12,117 nt of DNA from Alphaproteobacteria bacterium (GCA_017414845.1 JAFQJY010000134.1:1-12117), one strand, 5' to 3'. Counted from the first letter of the stretch, positions 1 to 7,962 are shown. Numbers and translations are program-made. The notes: generated by a model not told the origin, from the sequence alone.

Positions 1-1290
1 GTTTTCATCTAAATAAGTCATTTTCATAGGCAGACTGTATTTGTCGCCGAGTTGGAAAATATTGCCGACTTCAATACCACGATTAAATGTCAGTTTTTGA
101 CCGCAAACAGGACAAATATCCCCGTTAGTAGCTGTGGCAACATCTACAATAACAGCCTCGGGCATATCTCTTTTTAAATTAAATCCGGTCATATGTGTGT
201 CAGGCTTATTAGCACCGATGACAAGATTTTTCTCATTTTCTACGGATTTATCCACAAAAATCCGACAATCTTTTAAGCCATATCCAGAAGCAAAACCAAC
301 AACAGAACCGGTGTTTTCAATCGTTTCATCATCTGCGAGCGCAGGTGTTGCTTTCAGAATTTTTGCCAGTTTCATTTCGTTGACATCTCTATCTCCCCGA
401 ATCATAACGACAATAGCTTTTTCGTTTTTGTCAATAGGGCGATAGAAAAGTGTTTTGCAAGTTTTTGTCGCAGGAATATTTAAAAATGTTGCTAGTTCCT
501 CAATCGTTTTTGTGTTAGGTGTTTCTACCGGTGTCAAGGGTTCTTCCGCTTCGTCGGTACAAATTGTCGGAATAACGGAAGTAGCCACCTCTCTATTGGC
601 TTTATATCCACAACTACATGTGATAATCGTATCTTCGCCGGCATCTGTGAGGAGCATATATTCATGAGAAATTTTTCCACCCATAATACCGTTATCACTT
701 TGAATGGCGATGACTTCGGGAATACCTGCACGGGCAAAGATGCGAGCATAAGCAATGGCACAGTCTTTGTAGTAAGCAACCATATCTTCTTCGTTCGTAT
801 GAAACGAATAGGCATCTTTCATCGTAAACTCTTTCACACGAATAAGACCACCACGAGGACGTGCCTCATCACGGAATTTTTTGGCAAACTGATAAATCAT
901 GAAAGGATAGTCTTTATAACTGCCGACTTCCGTTCTTGCCAAAGCAACGGTTGATTCTTCGTGTGTCATAGCCAAAACCATTTGGTGGCCGGTTCTGTCT
1001 TTCAGACGGGCCAATTCTTCCTGAATGGTTTGACATCTGCCGGATTCTTCCCATAATTCTATCGGCTGAACAAGAGGCATTTCAACCTCTTGTCCGCCAA
1101 TAGCATTCATTTCTTCACGAACAATGTTTTCAATTTTTTGCACAATCTTTTTCCCCGGTGGAAGTAAAGAGAAAATACCGTTAAAGACAGGTCGCATATA
1201 ACCGCCCCGAATTAAAAGTTCGTGACTTTTCAGTTTGGTGTCTGAGGGTTTTTCTTTAAATCTCTTTCCGAGGAGTTGACTGAGTTTCAT
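1..1290 (-). CDS. proS: Prolyl-tRNA synthetase, C-terminal part cut off by window edge
   Basis: Charges tRNA-Pro with proline in the cytoplasm (class II aminoacyl-tRNA synthetase). The minus-strand frame is open for exactly 430 codons from ATG at 1290 to base 1, so about 140 residues of a usual ~570-residue bacterial enzyme are missing, including motif 3 and the anticodon-binding domain. The protein starts MKLSQLLGKRFKEKP. Visible landmarks are motif 1 around MPLVQP (71-76), the THE loop (109-111), motif 2 with FRDEARPRGGLIR (139-151) followed by KEFTMKDAYSFH (153-164), then MGGKISHEYMLL and the bacterial-type insertion (editing) domain from about residue 220. Near the edge come CPVCG and RGIEVGNIFQLG, where the chain returns to the catalytic core. 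AAGGA lies about 8 bases before the ATG. Only 26 bases separate it from the upstream 191-residue gene, so it is probably the distal gene of the ettA operon. Identity is near certain. Confidence 0.97.
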   Translation of the reverse strand, partial: MKLSQLLGKRFKEKPSDTKLKSHELLIRGGYMRPVFNGIFSLLPPGKKIVQKIENIVREEMNAIGGQEVEMPLVQPIELWEESGRCQTIQEELARLKDRTGHQMVLAMTHEESTVALARTEVGSYKDYPFMIYQFAKKFRDEARPRGGLIRVKEFTMKDAYSFHTNEEDMVAYYKDCAIAYARIFARAGIPEVIAIQSDNGIMGGKISHEYMLLTDAGEDTIITCSCGYKANREVATSVIPTICTDEAEEPLTPVETPNTKTIEELATFLNIPATKTCKTLFYRPIDKNEKAIVVMIRGDRDVNEMKLAKILKATPALADDETIENTGSVVGFASGYGLKDCRIFVDKSVENEKNLVIGANKPDTHMTGFNLKRDMPEAVIVDVATATNGDICPVCGQKLTFNRGIEVGNIFQLGDKYSLPMKMTYLDEN

Positions 1291-1316
1291 TGTTCGTTCC
1301 TTATCAAAATTATAAA

Positions 1317-1892
1317 TTAAAAATCAATTTTTTCCAATGTATCGCCGATTTTTTTCGGAGGCGTTAAAAGTTTTGAATCAAAATTTCTTTTTTCAATTCG
1401 TTTAGCCTCAACCATCCCACCTTCAAAAACGGTTTGAACAGGAATGTAGAATTCATCACTGATGCACATTTTAACGGCCGTTTCTGTTTTTGTGCAGTTG
1501 ACTTCCTGACATGAAAAACCGTTGACAGATGTTTTTGCCCCTAACGTACATCCTTCAAAGAAAGAAGGTTCGGGAATGGTAAACGGATTTCCGCCCTCTA
1601 ATTTAGAAGTGTTTAAAATGTTTTGTGCAGGCATATAAAGCGTCATGGTGTCTTTATTCATAAAAGAGGAGACATCCATGCCGTTCATTTTATAATCCAT
1701 GCGCATATTATCTCCTTTTTTGATGATGCGATACGGGAAAGACATGCCATCCATATCAATATGCATATCAGCAATAATAGAGTCGTTTTGATGTGCTTTC
1801 ATATTCTGTGTCAACGTTTTGAAATAGTCGTTTGCTAACACAGGACTACTTAAAAGCATAAAAGCAGTTGTCATTAAAAAGAGTTTTTTCAT
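1317..1892 (-). CDS. Secreted (periplasmic) protein of unknown function, possibly LolA/DUF4412-like
   Basis: A 191-residue protein with a clear Sec signal peptide: MKK, a hydrophobic stretch LFLMTTAFMLLSS, then P-V-L-A with likely cleavage after A20. There is no lipobox cysteine, so it should be soluble in the periplasm. The mature part is rich in short beta-type segments (DSIIADMHIDMDGMSFPYR, DNMRMDYKMNGMDVSSFM, DTMTLYMP). This resembles the half-barrel of LolA/LppX or DUF4412 proteins that bind hydrophobic ligands, but that is only a resemblance of pattern. Four cysteines (in EGC, FSC, VNC and KMC), all in the C-terminal half, could form two disulfides. The start ATG has AAAGGAT about 8 bases upstream. 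It lies 41 bases after the 267-residue gene and 26 bases before proS, in the same direction. No catalytic motif is seen. Confidence 0.8.
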   Translation of the reverse strand: MKKLFLMTTAFMLLSSPVLANDYFKTLTQNMKAHQNDSIIADMHIDMDGMSFPYRIIKKGDNMRMDYKMNGMDVSSFMNKDTMTLYMPAQNILNTSKLEGGNPFTIPEPSFFEGCTLGAKTSVNGFSCQEVNCTKTETAVKMCISDEFYIPVQTVFEGGMVEAKRIEKRNFDSKLLTPPKKIGDTLEKIDF

Positions 1893-1933
1893 TTTTGATA
1901 TCCTTTCATTTACGGAGGATTACTTTACACGAA

Positions 1934-2737
1934 TTATCTTTCTTTGTCCAACATTTTTTTTGATTGATAAAGGCGAATAAACGGACAAACTTGTTTTTTA
2001 CCGTTTTCATAGATAAGGTTTTCGTGAATTTGAGTGTTTTTATGACAATGAACATGAAAGACTCTTGAAACAGGTAAGGGCGTTTTCCCCTGATATTTTA
2101 AGGGAAAATACATACCGTTTCTGTGGATGGTTTCACCGGGGGTTTTCCAAGAAATGGTTTTGTTTTTTGTAATATCGGTCAGAAGTTTATTGTATTCTTT
2201 TTTGTACGAAGTCCTTTCTTGATACAACCATTTATGAATGGCTTCATAAAGTCCTGTATTGGCCGTATTCATGGTAAAGGAAAACGTATCCGTTTCTTTT
2301 TCTCCGGTTGCCTGAGTATAGAAAACTGAAATTTGAGGAAATTCGTCACTATCCATTCGGATTTGATTAAGAAAACAGTTTTTTTCATCTTTTACAAAAG
2401 GAATGTTTAAGTCGTTTGCTTTTTGATTAAATATATCTTTATATGGTTTCCATAGTTGTGGCAGAAAAAAAGCACTATCTTTATCTCCTGCTTCAAAATC
2501 AAGTTGCCAGTCAGGTGAAATAGGCCCGTCAGTTTTAACCTCAATCATTAAACCGTGAAAATCTTTTTTAAATGAGAAAAAACGAATTTGTGATTGAGCG
2601 CTTATTTTGGAACTCCATAGAAATAACCCACCACTTTGCCCGCCTAAACCTTTTCCGAAATCAGAAACGGCGCCGTTGTTATAAAAAGAGGCTAAATCAT
2701 CTGTTGTTTTTGTAATGTGCCAAAAGGTATAACTCAT
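1934..2737 (-). CDS. Unrecognised 267-residue protein
   Basis: I do not recognise this family. The protein has no signal peptide or membrane segment and should be cytoplasmic. The N-terminus reads MSYTFWHITKTTDDL, then a Gly-rich stretch (DFGKGLGGQSGGLFLWSS, about 26-43) and later GLMIEVKTDG. The order His near the start, Gly-rich turn with aromatics, then a beta strand loosely recalls ADP-ribosyltransferase-like (ART) folds of the DUF3990 kind. This is inference from pattern only and the catalytic Glu cannot be assigned. The C-terminal part is His/Lys rich (FHVHCHKN) and ends in a basic tail. ATG at 2737 begins one base after the TAA of the glycosyltransferase gene, so translation is probably coupled. 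The tight operon position supports a real gene. Confidence 0.8.
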   Translation of the reverse strand: MSYTFWHITKTTDDLASFYNNGAVSDFGKGLGGQSGGLFLWSSKISAQSQIRFFSFKKDFHGLMIEVKTDGPISPDWQLDFEAGDKDSAFFLPQLWKPYKDIFNQKANDLNIPFVKDEKNCFLNQIRMDSDEFPQISVFYTQATGEKETDTFSFTMNTANTGLYEAIHKWLYQERTSYKKEYNKLLTDITKNKTISWKTPGETIHRNGMYFPLKYQGKTPLPVSRVFHVHCHKNTQIHENLIYENGKKQVCPFIRLYQSKKMLDKER

Positions 2738-2738
2738 T

Positions 2739-3632
2739 TTATATCCCTGTTTTTAAAATAACGGAAAGGACTTCCTGTACCGTTAAATCTTTGACTGTTC
2801 CGTTATTTGATGCATATAAAAGCGTTGCATTTTTTTCAAAATAACCGTTGTAGGGCATCGGGCGAATAAAATTCCGATAACGTCCGAGCAGGATAACACT
2901 TCTTGTTTGTACGGCGTTGGCAATATGCGCAAACCCACTGTCTACACCGATAAAAAGAGAGGCCTTTTGAATAATGCCTGCAATTTCAAACAAATCTCTT
3001 TTGTGTGTGAAGTTATGATAAAAAGGACTATCAGAGATAACCTGATTTTTATAACCAAGTTCTACGATATGGATATTTCTATTAAAAAGTTCTTCTGCCA
3101 GTAGTTGCCATTTTTCCTGTTTCCAGCAACGACATTCTTCACTGGACAGGGGATGAAAAACAACATATTTTTCAGGAAGATTTTTTACCTCTTTTATATT
3201 ATAAAAAACAGGTCCCTCTTTTAAAGCAGGAAGACCGGCAACCATAGAAAATGTTTCAAGGAGCGTCCCGTTATCATAGTACGTTTTTTCGTTTATATCC
3301 GGACGAGTATTGTTCTGATGAACTGCGCTTGTCAGAGGACAAATTTTTCCGTCATAACAGCAATCAACAATAATTTCATCAGGATGTTTTTTTATAAATT
3401 CAAATGCATCGCCCCAAGAAGAAACTGTTTCTACGGTGTCTACATTCGGATTAGCCGATAAAAATTCCTGATAACTTTTATCAGCAACCCAAATAATTTT
3501 AGCATGTGGATTGATGCTTTTTAGATAACGGGGTATCGGCTCGCACGCAATCAAATCCCCCAATGCTTTCGGCAAGACAATGTAGATTTTTTCTGCGCGT
3601 TTGAGTGCCTTTGTATCCAACATTTTATGCAC
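2739..3632 (-). CDS. Glycosyltransferase family 9 (heptosyltransferase-like)
   Basis: Predicted GT-B glycosyltransferase of family 9, the group of ADP-heptose:LPS heptosyltransferases that build inner-core lipopolysaccharide at the cytoplasmic face of the inner membrane. The length (297) is a little short for the family. Visible features are the N-terminal loop [19 protein letters not shown] (19-37) with the typical G-D and P, the mid-chain [19 protein letters not shown] (157-175) that resembles the H/P...K.W donor-domain start, and the diagnostic [10 protein letters not shown] (231-240). The exact sugar cannot be read from sequence. The longest frame starts with GTG at 3632 and overlaps the ettA stop by 8 bases. 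An ATG three codons later (3623) lies one base after the ettA TAA and is an equally good start, giving 294 residues. No clear Shine-Dalgarno precedes either, so coupling to ettA translation is likely. Confidence 0.9.
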   Translation of the reverse strand: MHKMLDTKALKRAEKIYIVLPKALGDLIACEPIPRYLKSINPHAKIIWVADKSYQEFLSANPNVDTVETVSSWGDAFEFIKKHPDEIIVDCCYDGKICPLTSAVHQNNTRPDINEKTYYDNGTLLETFSMVAGLPALKEGPVFYNIKEVKNLPEKYVVFHPLSSEECRCWKQEKWQLLAEELFNRNIHIVELGYKNQVISDSPFYHNFTHKRDLFEIAGIIQKASLFIGVDSGFAHIANAVQTRSVILLGRYRNFIRPMPYNGYFEKNATLLYASNNGTVKDLTVQEVLSVILKTGI

Positions 3633-5301
3633 GAACCAATGGTTTGTATTTTATGCGGTGAGGCATATCAGCCTCAGCACCCAAACGCCGTTTTTTATCG
3701 GCTTCATATTCGGCATAGTTCCCTTCAAACCAAACAACCTGACTGTCTCCTTCAAATGCCAAAATATGTGTTGCCAGTCTGTCCAAAAACCAACGGTCAT
3801 GAGAGGTAATAACGGCACATCCCGCAAAATCAAGTAATGCCTCTTCTAATGCACGCAAAGTTTCCACATCTAAGTCGTTCGTCGGTTCGTCAAGCAGAAT
3901 GACATTAGCGCCCTTTTGGAGCATTTTTGCCATATGAACACGGTTTCTTTCTCCACCGGAAAGTTGTCCGACTTTCTTTTGTTGGTCTGCTCCCTTGAAG
4001 TTAAACCCTGCGACATAGGAACGAGAGGGAACTTCCTTTTTCCCAAGTTGTATCATATCTTTTCCGTCAGAAATTTCCTGCCACACGGTTTTGTTGTTGT
4101 CTAAGGAGTCACGGCTTTGGTCAACATATCCCAAAGAAACCGTTTCGCCGATTCTGAAAGTGCCGTCGTCAGGTGTTTCTTGCCCTGTAATAATGCGCAT
4201 CAGCGTCGTTTTTCCGGCACCGTTCGGACCGATAACACCGACAATGCCTCCCGGAGGAAGATTGAAGTCCAGATTTTCAAACAAAAGTTTGTCGCCAAAG
4301 CCTTTTTTTAGCCCTTTGGCTTGAATGACAATATCACCCAACCGTTCGGCAGCAGGAATGGTGATTTGTGCAACGCCGGGGGCTTTCTCGGACGCTTTTT
4401 TAACCAGTTCTTCATAGGCGTGAATACGGGCTTTTGATTTTGCCTGTCGTGCTTTCGGAGATTGTCTGACCCATTCCAATTCTTCTTTTAAAGTCCTTTG
4501 ACGTGCAGATTCTTCCCGTTCTTCCTGCTCTAATCTTTTTTTCTTTTGTTCAAGCCAAGAAGAGTAATTGCCCTCATAAGGAATACCTTCGCCTCTGTCC
4601 AGTTCCAAAATCCAGCCCGTTACATTGTCTAAGAAGTAACGGTCGTGTGTTACCATAACAATCGTTCCTTTGTAGTCTTTTAAATGATGTTGTAACCATT
4701 CAACAGATTCGGCATCTAAATGGTTCGTCGGTTCGTCCAGCAGAAGTAAATCCGGTTCTGATAAAAGCAAACGACACAGGGCAACTCGTCTTTTTTCACC
4801 GCCGGAGAGTTTCTCTACAGACCAATCGGCAGGCGGACAACGAAGAGCATCCATGGCAATTTCCAGTTTTCGCTCAATATCCCACCCATTGCAGGCATCA
4901 ATTTTTTCCTGCACTTCTGCTTGCTCAGCGATGAGGGCATCCATGTCGGCGTCAGGGTCGGCAAAAGCCATGTTGATTTCTTCAAATCGTTTAAGTAAAT
5001 CCCGAACGGGCGCAACGCCGTCCATAACATTTTCCAAAACATTTTTTGTCGGATCTAATTTAGGCTCTTGCTCTAAATATCCGACACGAACACCATCAGC
5101 AGCCCATGCTTCACCACGAAAATCTGTGTCCAGACCGGCCATAATTTTCAAAAGTGTTGATTTACCGGCACCGTTAGGGCCTAAAACACCGATTTTTGCT
5201 CCGGGGAAAAAGGAAAGCCAAATGTTTTTGAGAACCTCTTTTCCGCCCGGCCATGTTTTACATAAATCTTTCATCACATAAATGTACTGATAACTTGCCA
5301 T
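3625..5301 (-). CDS. ettA: Energy-dependent translational throttle protein EttA (ABC-F ATPase)
   Basis: Soluble ABC-F ATPase that binds the ribosomal E site and gates the first elongation steps according to ATP/ADP level. Its 558 residues match the usual ~555 of EttA. Domain 1 has Walker [10 protein letters not shown] (41-49), Q-loop region GYLEQEP (74-80), the arm insertion at about 95-140, signature LSGGEKRR (165-172), Walker [13 protein letters not shown] (185-196) and H-loop THDRYFLD (218-225). The charged linker (PtIM) follows at about 250-300 and includes [15 protein letters not shown]. Domain 2 has GPNGAGKTT (358-366), LSGGERNR (447-454), [12 protein letters not shown] (467-478) and SHDRWFLDR (500-508). 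Both sites keep the catalytic Glu, so it should be an active ATPase. ATG at 5301 has AAAGGAAA upstream. It is first in the leftward operon, with a promoter at 5330-5358. Low-level antibiotic-protection ABC-F proteins are an alternative, but motifs and length favour EttA. Confidence 0.96.
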   Translation of the reverse strand: MASYQYIYVMKDLCKTWPGGKEVLKNIWLSFFPGAKIGVLGPNGAGKSTLLKIMAGLDTDFRGEAWAADGVRVGYLEQEPKLDPTKNVLENVMDGVAPVRDLLKRFEEINMAFADPDADMDALIAEQAEVQEKIDACNGWDIERKLEIAMDALRCPPADWSVEKLSGGEKRRVALCRLLLSEPDLLLLDEPTNHLDAESVEWLQHHLKDYKGTIVMVTHDRYFLDNVTGWILELDRGEGIPYEGNYSSWLEQKKKRLEQEEREESARQRTLKEELEWVRQSPKARQAKSKARIHAYEELVKKASEKAPGVAQITIPAAERLGDIVIQAKGLKKGFGDKLLFENLDFNLPPGGIVGVIGPNGAGKTTLMRIITGQETPDDGTFRIGETVSLGYVDQSRDSLDNNKTVWQEISDGKDMIQLGKKEVPSRSYVAGFNFKGADQQKKVGQLSGGERNRVHMAKMLQKGANVILLDEPTNDLDVETLRALEEALLDFAGCAVITSHDRWFLDRLATHILAFEGDSQVVWFEGNYAEYEADKKRRLGAEADMPHRIKYKPLVRA

Positions 5302-5329
5302 AATTATTTCCTTTCATTGTTTTATGTTT

Positions 5330-5358
5330 ACCATAGCCGATTTGAAATTAAAAAGCAA
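5330..5358 (-). promoter_or_regulatory. Sigma-70 type promoter of the ettA operon
   Basis: On the minus strand TTGCTT (5353-5358) is followed after 17 bases by TATGGT (5330-5335). The predicted start falls about 22 bases before the ettA ATG. The -35 matches consensus at 3 of 6 and the -10 at 4 of 6. It lies just downstream of the terminator of the SPFH operon, which is where a new promoter is expected. Confidence 0.55.
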
Positions 5359-5361
5359 ACA

Positions 5362-5393
5362 AAAAGGGAGACCTTCGGAAAGGGCTCCCTTTT
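5362..5393 (-). terminator. Intrinsic terminator after the SPFH gene
   Basis: AAAAGGGAG pairs with CTCCCTTTT; inside this is one mismatch and two further pairs, with a TTCGGAAA-type loop. Read on the minus strand, the stem is followed by TTTTTGTTTGC, a U-rich tract. It ends the SPFH transcript 17 bases after that gene's stop and separates it from ettA. Confidence 0.85.
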
Positions 5394-5409
5394 ATCGGTT
5401 TAAAGAATG

Positions 5410-6294
5410 TTATTTTTTATTGACATCCAAGAAAGGGACAGGCGCAGAACCGTAAATGTTTTGTGGTAATTGCCCGTTCCATTTTTCGGCTTTTGTGAGT
5501 TCTACCAAACTGGCGTTTTCAGCAAGGGCTTTTGATTTTTCACGAATAGCCTCTGCCTCTGCCAATCCCATTTGACGAATGGCTTCTGCTTTGGCTTTGG
5601 ATTCAACTTCAATTGCATAAGCGTCTGCATCAGCCTGTGCCTTTTGAGAGTCGGAAGCCGCACGGGCCTGAATAACCTGTTGCTTTCCTTCTTCCGTCAC
5701 CCGTACCGTTTCGTTTTGAGATTTAATGGCTTCTTGTGTCGCAATTTGTTTAGCCTCAATAGCCGCTTCAAAAGCGCCCGAGAAAGAAATATCTTCAATA
5801 GAAACGCTTTGAATGATGATGTTGGAACCGTCTAATGATTTTTCCAGTTTTTGTTTAATTTCTTCCGTAACTATTTCACGATTATTGATGAACTTATCGG
5901 CCTCTACTTTACCGACCACATCTTTTACCGTACTCAAAACAATCGGCTCAATTAAAGTTGTTTCGTACGTCATGCCGATTTTTTGATAAAGTGTATGTGC
6001 ATTGACAGGATCAACATGATAGTTGACGGCAATGAACATATTCGTCTGCTGAATGTCTTTTGTGTATGTTTCCAGTTTGATTTTCTTTTTTTGAAGACGG
6101 ACATCCATTGTTACAATATTTGTGCTGATAGGGTTATAGAAATAAAGCCCCTCAGGTAAAGAGTCGGAGGCAACTTTACCCCATACAAGTTTAATGCCTC
6201 TGTGTCCGGCGTTGACCTGTTCAAAGCCGAGGAATGAAAGAGATGCGCCTAATAAAACGACAAGAGCAACAATAAGAAGTGATTTGTTTTTCAT
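5410..6294 (-). CDS. SPFH/band 7 (prohibitin-like) membrane protein
   Basis: Membrane-anchored scaffold of the stomatin/prohibitin/flotillin/HflKC superfamily. These proteins oligomerise into rings that organise membrane domains and often modulate membrane proteases; the precise partner here is unknown. One N-terminal hydrophobic anchor (about 5-23, SLLIVALVVLLGASLSFLGF) is followed by the SPFH domain (about 28-175: GHRGIKLVWGK, LPEGLYFYNP, QQTNMFIAVNYHVDP). A long Ala/Glu/Lys/Gln-rich coiled coil follows (about 175-265: AIEAKQIATQEAIKSQNE, LAEAEAIREKSKALAEN) and then a short tail PQNIYGSAPVPFLD, typical of prohibitin-like bacterial members. Length 294 is normal. The Shine-Dalgarno AAAGGA is built into the last codons and stop of the 61-residue gene just upstream (4-base gap), so the two are co-translated. 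A terminator follows. Confidence 0.93.
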   Translation of the reverse strand: MKNKSLLIVALVVLLGASLSFLGFEQVNAGHRGIKLVWGKVASDSLPEGLYFYNPISTNIVTMDVRLQKKKIKLETYTKDIQQTNMFIAVNYHVDPVNAHTLYQKIGMTYETTLIEPIVLSTVKDVVGKVEADKFINNREIVTEEIKQKLEKSLDGSNIIIQSVSIEDISFSGAFEAAIEAKQIATQEAIKSQNETVRVTEEGKQQVIQARAASDSQKAQADADAYAIEVESKAKAEAIRQMGLAEAEAIREKSKALAENASLVELTKAEKWNGQLPQNIYGSAPVPFLDVNKK

Positions 6295-6298
6295 TTTT

Positions 6299-6484
6299 TT
6301 ATCCTTTGGTTATTTCTTTAAGAAAAGCCCGTCCTTTAGAGGTGAGCAATAAAACGGGAAAAAACAGAAGTCCGAGAAAAGCCTGTTTTTTCTTAACAAC
6401 ATTTGCGGTGATTAAACTGAAAAGCAGAAAAACAACACCGCAAACATAAAAGATGACAAGAAATCTGAGAAAAAGAATATTCAT
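6299..6484 (-). CDS. Small two-helix membrane protein
   Basis: A 61-residue hydrophobic protein with two likely membrane helices, about 5-27 (FLRFLVIFYVCGVVFLLFSL) and about 35-48 (AFLGLLFFPVLLLTS). They are separated by a basic loop KKKQ, and the tail is basic (KGRAFLKEITKG). No known family is recognised. AAAGGAAA lies shortly before the ATG, and its own consensus-like promoter is immediately upstream. The last codons and stop (AAA GGA TAA) form the ribosome-binding site of the SPFH gene. This suggests the two proteins are made together and may act together, as SPFH proteins commonly do with small or NfeD-type membrane partners. That link is inference. Confidence 0.75.
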   Translation of the reverse strand: MNILFLRFLVIFYVCGVVFLLFSLITANVVKKKQAFLGLLFFPVLLLTSKGRAFLKEITKG

Positions 6485-6503
6485 GTTTTTTCCTTTCCAT
6501 AAC

Positions 6504-6532
6504 AGAATATGTGACTAAAAGTTTTATGTCAA
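6504..6532 (-). promoter_or_regulatory. Promoter of the small membrane protein-SPFH operon
   Basis: On the minus strand a perfect TTGACA (6527-6532) is followed after 17 bases by TATTCT (6504-6509, 4 of 6). It lies in the 54-base gap after dut. The predicted start is only about 10-15 bases before the ATG at 6484, giving a very short leader that just includes AAAGGAAA. Confidence 0.75.
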
Positions 6533-6538
6533 TAAATT

Positions 6539-6991
6539 TTAAATACCACTTGAACCGAAACCGGTGTTTCCACGTTCCGTTTCTGATAAATCGTCTGCTT
6601 CAACGATTTGAGGACGGACAATCGGACAAATAACCGCCTGAGCAATCCTGTCGCCGGGATTGATTTCAAAGTCTTCGTCGCCCGTGTTGAGCAGAATCGT
6701 CATCAGTTCACCTCTGTATCCCCAATCAACGGTTCCGGGGGTGTTGACAACAATAATACCTTTTTTCACGGCTAATCCGCTTCTGGGACGAATCTGAATT
6801 TCAAAGTTCGTCGTATCGGCTTTCATTTCAACTTGAACACCGTTAGGAATCACGGTTCGGGTTCCTGCTTTTAAAATAAAGGGTTTGGAAATAGCTGCCC
6901 TTAAATCCAATCCCGAATCGTATTGCTTTGCAAAAGAAAGTCGTGGCCAGTTTTTGGCATAATTTTCAAGATATTTAACGAAAAGTTGCAT
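6539..6991 (-). CDS. dut: dUTP diphosphatase (dUTPase)
   Basis: Trimeric dUTPase: hydrolyses dUTP to dUMP and pyrophosphate, keeping uracil out of DNA and supplying dUMP for thymidylate synthesis. The 150-residue length is standard. All five family motifs are present: motif 1 DSGLDLRA (25-32), motif 2 PRSGLAVKKG (69-78), motif 3 NTPGTVDWGYRGEL (83-96) with the water-activating Asp at 89, motif 4 GDRIAQAV (113-120) and the P-loop-like motif 5 RGNTGFGSSG (140-149). The enzyme should be active. AAGGAG sits 7 bases before the ATG, a strong ribosome-binding site. It is transcribed divergently from the 260-residue gene to its right. No obvious terminator follows it, so some read-through into the SPFH operon is possible. 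Confidence 0.97.
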   Translation of the reverse strand: MQLFVKYLENYAKNWPRLSFAKQYDSGLDLRAAISKPFILKAGTRTVIPNGVQVEMKADTTNFEIQIRPRSGLAVKKGIIVVNTPGTVDWGYRGELMTILLNTGDEDFEINPGDRIAQAVICPIVRPQIVEADDLSETERGNTGFGSSGI

Positions 6992-7063
6992 GTTGTTCTC
7001 CTTATCTGTTTCTTTTTAACATAAAAAAAAGTACTTGGGTATAAAAAATACAATACAAAATAC

Positions 7064-7092
7064 TTGACAAATTTTTCAAAGTGTGCTATAAA
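7064..7092 (+). promoter_or_regulatory. Strong extended -10 promoter for the 260-residue gene
   Basis: TTGACA (7064-7069), a spacer of 17 bases, then TATAAA (7087-7092) preceded by TG-C, i.e. an extended -10. This is close to full sigma-70 consensus. It also shows that the in-frame TTG at 7064 is part of the -35 box and not a start codon. Confidence 0.85.
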
Positions 7093-7126
7093 GGTAAAAT
7101 CAAATGAAATAAAAGGGAAGAAAAAT

Positions 7127-7909
7127 ATGACAGAAAGAGCAAAAATAACGCCGTATGAAAAAACGGACAGTGGACTTGTCGTTACGTTGAATCCGTGGGA
7201 TATCGGTTTGTTGGAAGCAATTCAAAAAGAAGGTAAAGGAACTACGATTTTTAAATCAAGAGAGTTGCCGGGATTGCCGACAAAGTTGATACAATTGCAA
7301 AAACCGGTTAAATGGCTCGTGAGTGGTACATTGGTTCAGGCACAAGCCGGAGACTACGTGGCCTCTTACCGTCGTGCTAATGTCCCAGAAGGAGCTGAGT
7401 TGGTCGCACGTGTTCCGGAAAAGGTCGTGGAGAGATTGACAGAACGTTACAGAACATTGGCTCGTGCACATGAGGATAAGGAAATACAGGCTATTATCGG
7501 AATGGCTCCGACTTTTAAGATTTATTCTCGCTCTATTTCCCAAATGATGATGAGCGGTAATGCAGATGTTCTGTATCCGAAGGAGGGGCAACAGAGTTTT
7601 GAAAAACCGAATCGGATTACACAGGTTTTCAGATTTAAAAATGATGTAACGCTGATGCTTGCAACCGGGAAAAGGAAGAATATGCCGAGTAAATCTTTTT
7701 ATGCAGGACAGACTGTTGCTGTTATGCAGGATAAGGACGGACGTGCAGATGTTTGTTTGGTTATGCCGGAACAAGTTGAGGAATTGATAGGTTCGTTGCG
7801 TCGGGATGATAGAATTGCACGGTATTCATATATGGAAAAATTGAAAAGAGGCGTTCAGGCAAAAGTCAGGAAAAATCCGCTTCTTAGAAAAAAACAGAAC
7901 GAAAGATAA
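7127..7909 (+). CDS. Unrecognised 260-residue cytoplasmic protein
   Basis: I do not recognise this family. Start chosen at ATG 7127: GGGAAG lies 6 bases upstream, and the longer frame from TTG 7064 would start inside the -35 box. The protein has no signal peptide or membrane helix. It begins MTERAKITPYEKTDSGLVV and is largely mixed alpha/beta with many Lys and Arg. The stretch VLYPKEGQQSFEKPNRITQVFRFKND and the next VTLMLATGKRKNM could be beta strands and a basic turn. The C-terminus is strongly basic (KLKRGVQAKVRKNPLLRKKQNER), which would suit nucleic-acid or ribosome binding, but this is a guess. A near-consensus promoter implies high expression. No terminator separates it from tRNA-Leu 53 bases downstream, so the two may share a transcript. 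Confidence 0.85.
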   Translation: MTERAKITPYEKTDSGLVVTLNPWDIGLLEAIQKEGKGTTIFKSRELPGLPTKLIQLQKPVKWLVSGTLVQAQAGDYVASYRRANVPEGAELVARVPEKVVERLTERYRTLARAHEDKEIQAIIGMAPTFKIYSRSISQMMMSGNADVLYPKEGQQSFEKPNRITQVFRFKNDVTLMLATGKRKNMPSKSFYAGQTVAVMQDKDGRADVCLVMPEQVEELIGSLRRDDRIARYSYMEKLKRGVQAKVRKNPLLRKKQNER

Positions 7910-7944
7910 AAAAGTACTTTACTTTTAAAAAAAAAGGAGTATGG

Positions 7945-7950
7945 TATAGA
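7945..7950 (+). promoter_or_regulatory. Extended -10 promoter of tRNA-Leu
   Basis: TGGTATAGA (-10 TATAGA at 7945-7950 with TG one base upstream). A start about 7 bases later would fall near 7957, only a few bases before the tRNA 5' end. The -35 region (ACTTTT/CTTTTA around 7921-7927) is weak, so the extended -10 would carry recognition. Confidence 0.45.
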
Positions 7951-7962
7951 AATCTACCGTTT

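Noticed and set aside
4853..5281. 142-codon frame antisense to ettA
   Set aside because: It is a shadow of the highly conserved ettA coding sequence, with no start signals and a low-complexity Ser-rich translation.
6992..7063. A promoter for dut
   Set aside because: The minus strand here has several T/A-rich -10-like words, but none sits at proper spacing from a credible -35, so I do not place one.
7256..7774. 172-codon frame antisense to the 260-residue gene
   Set aside because: It lies wholly inside a gene with a strong promoter and ribosome-binding site on the other strand, and its product is rich in His, Cys and Ser with no domain.
7025..7919. Shared 12-mer AAAAAAGTACTT on both sides of the 260-residue gene (7025-7036 and 7908-7919) as insertion duplications
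   Set aside because: Half of it is poly-A in A/T-rich DNA, and there are no transposase or terminal inverted repeats. Chance is the simplest explanation.
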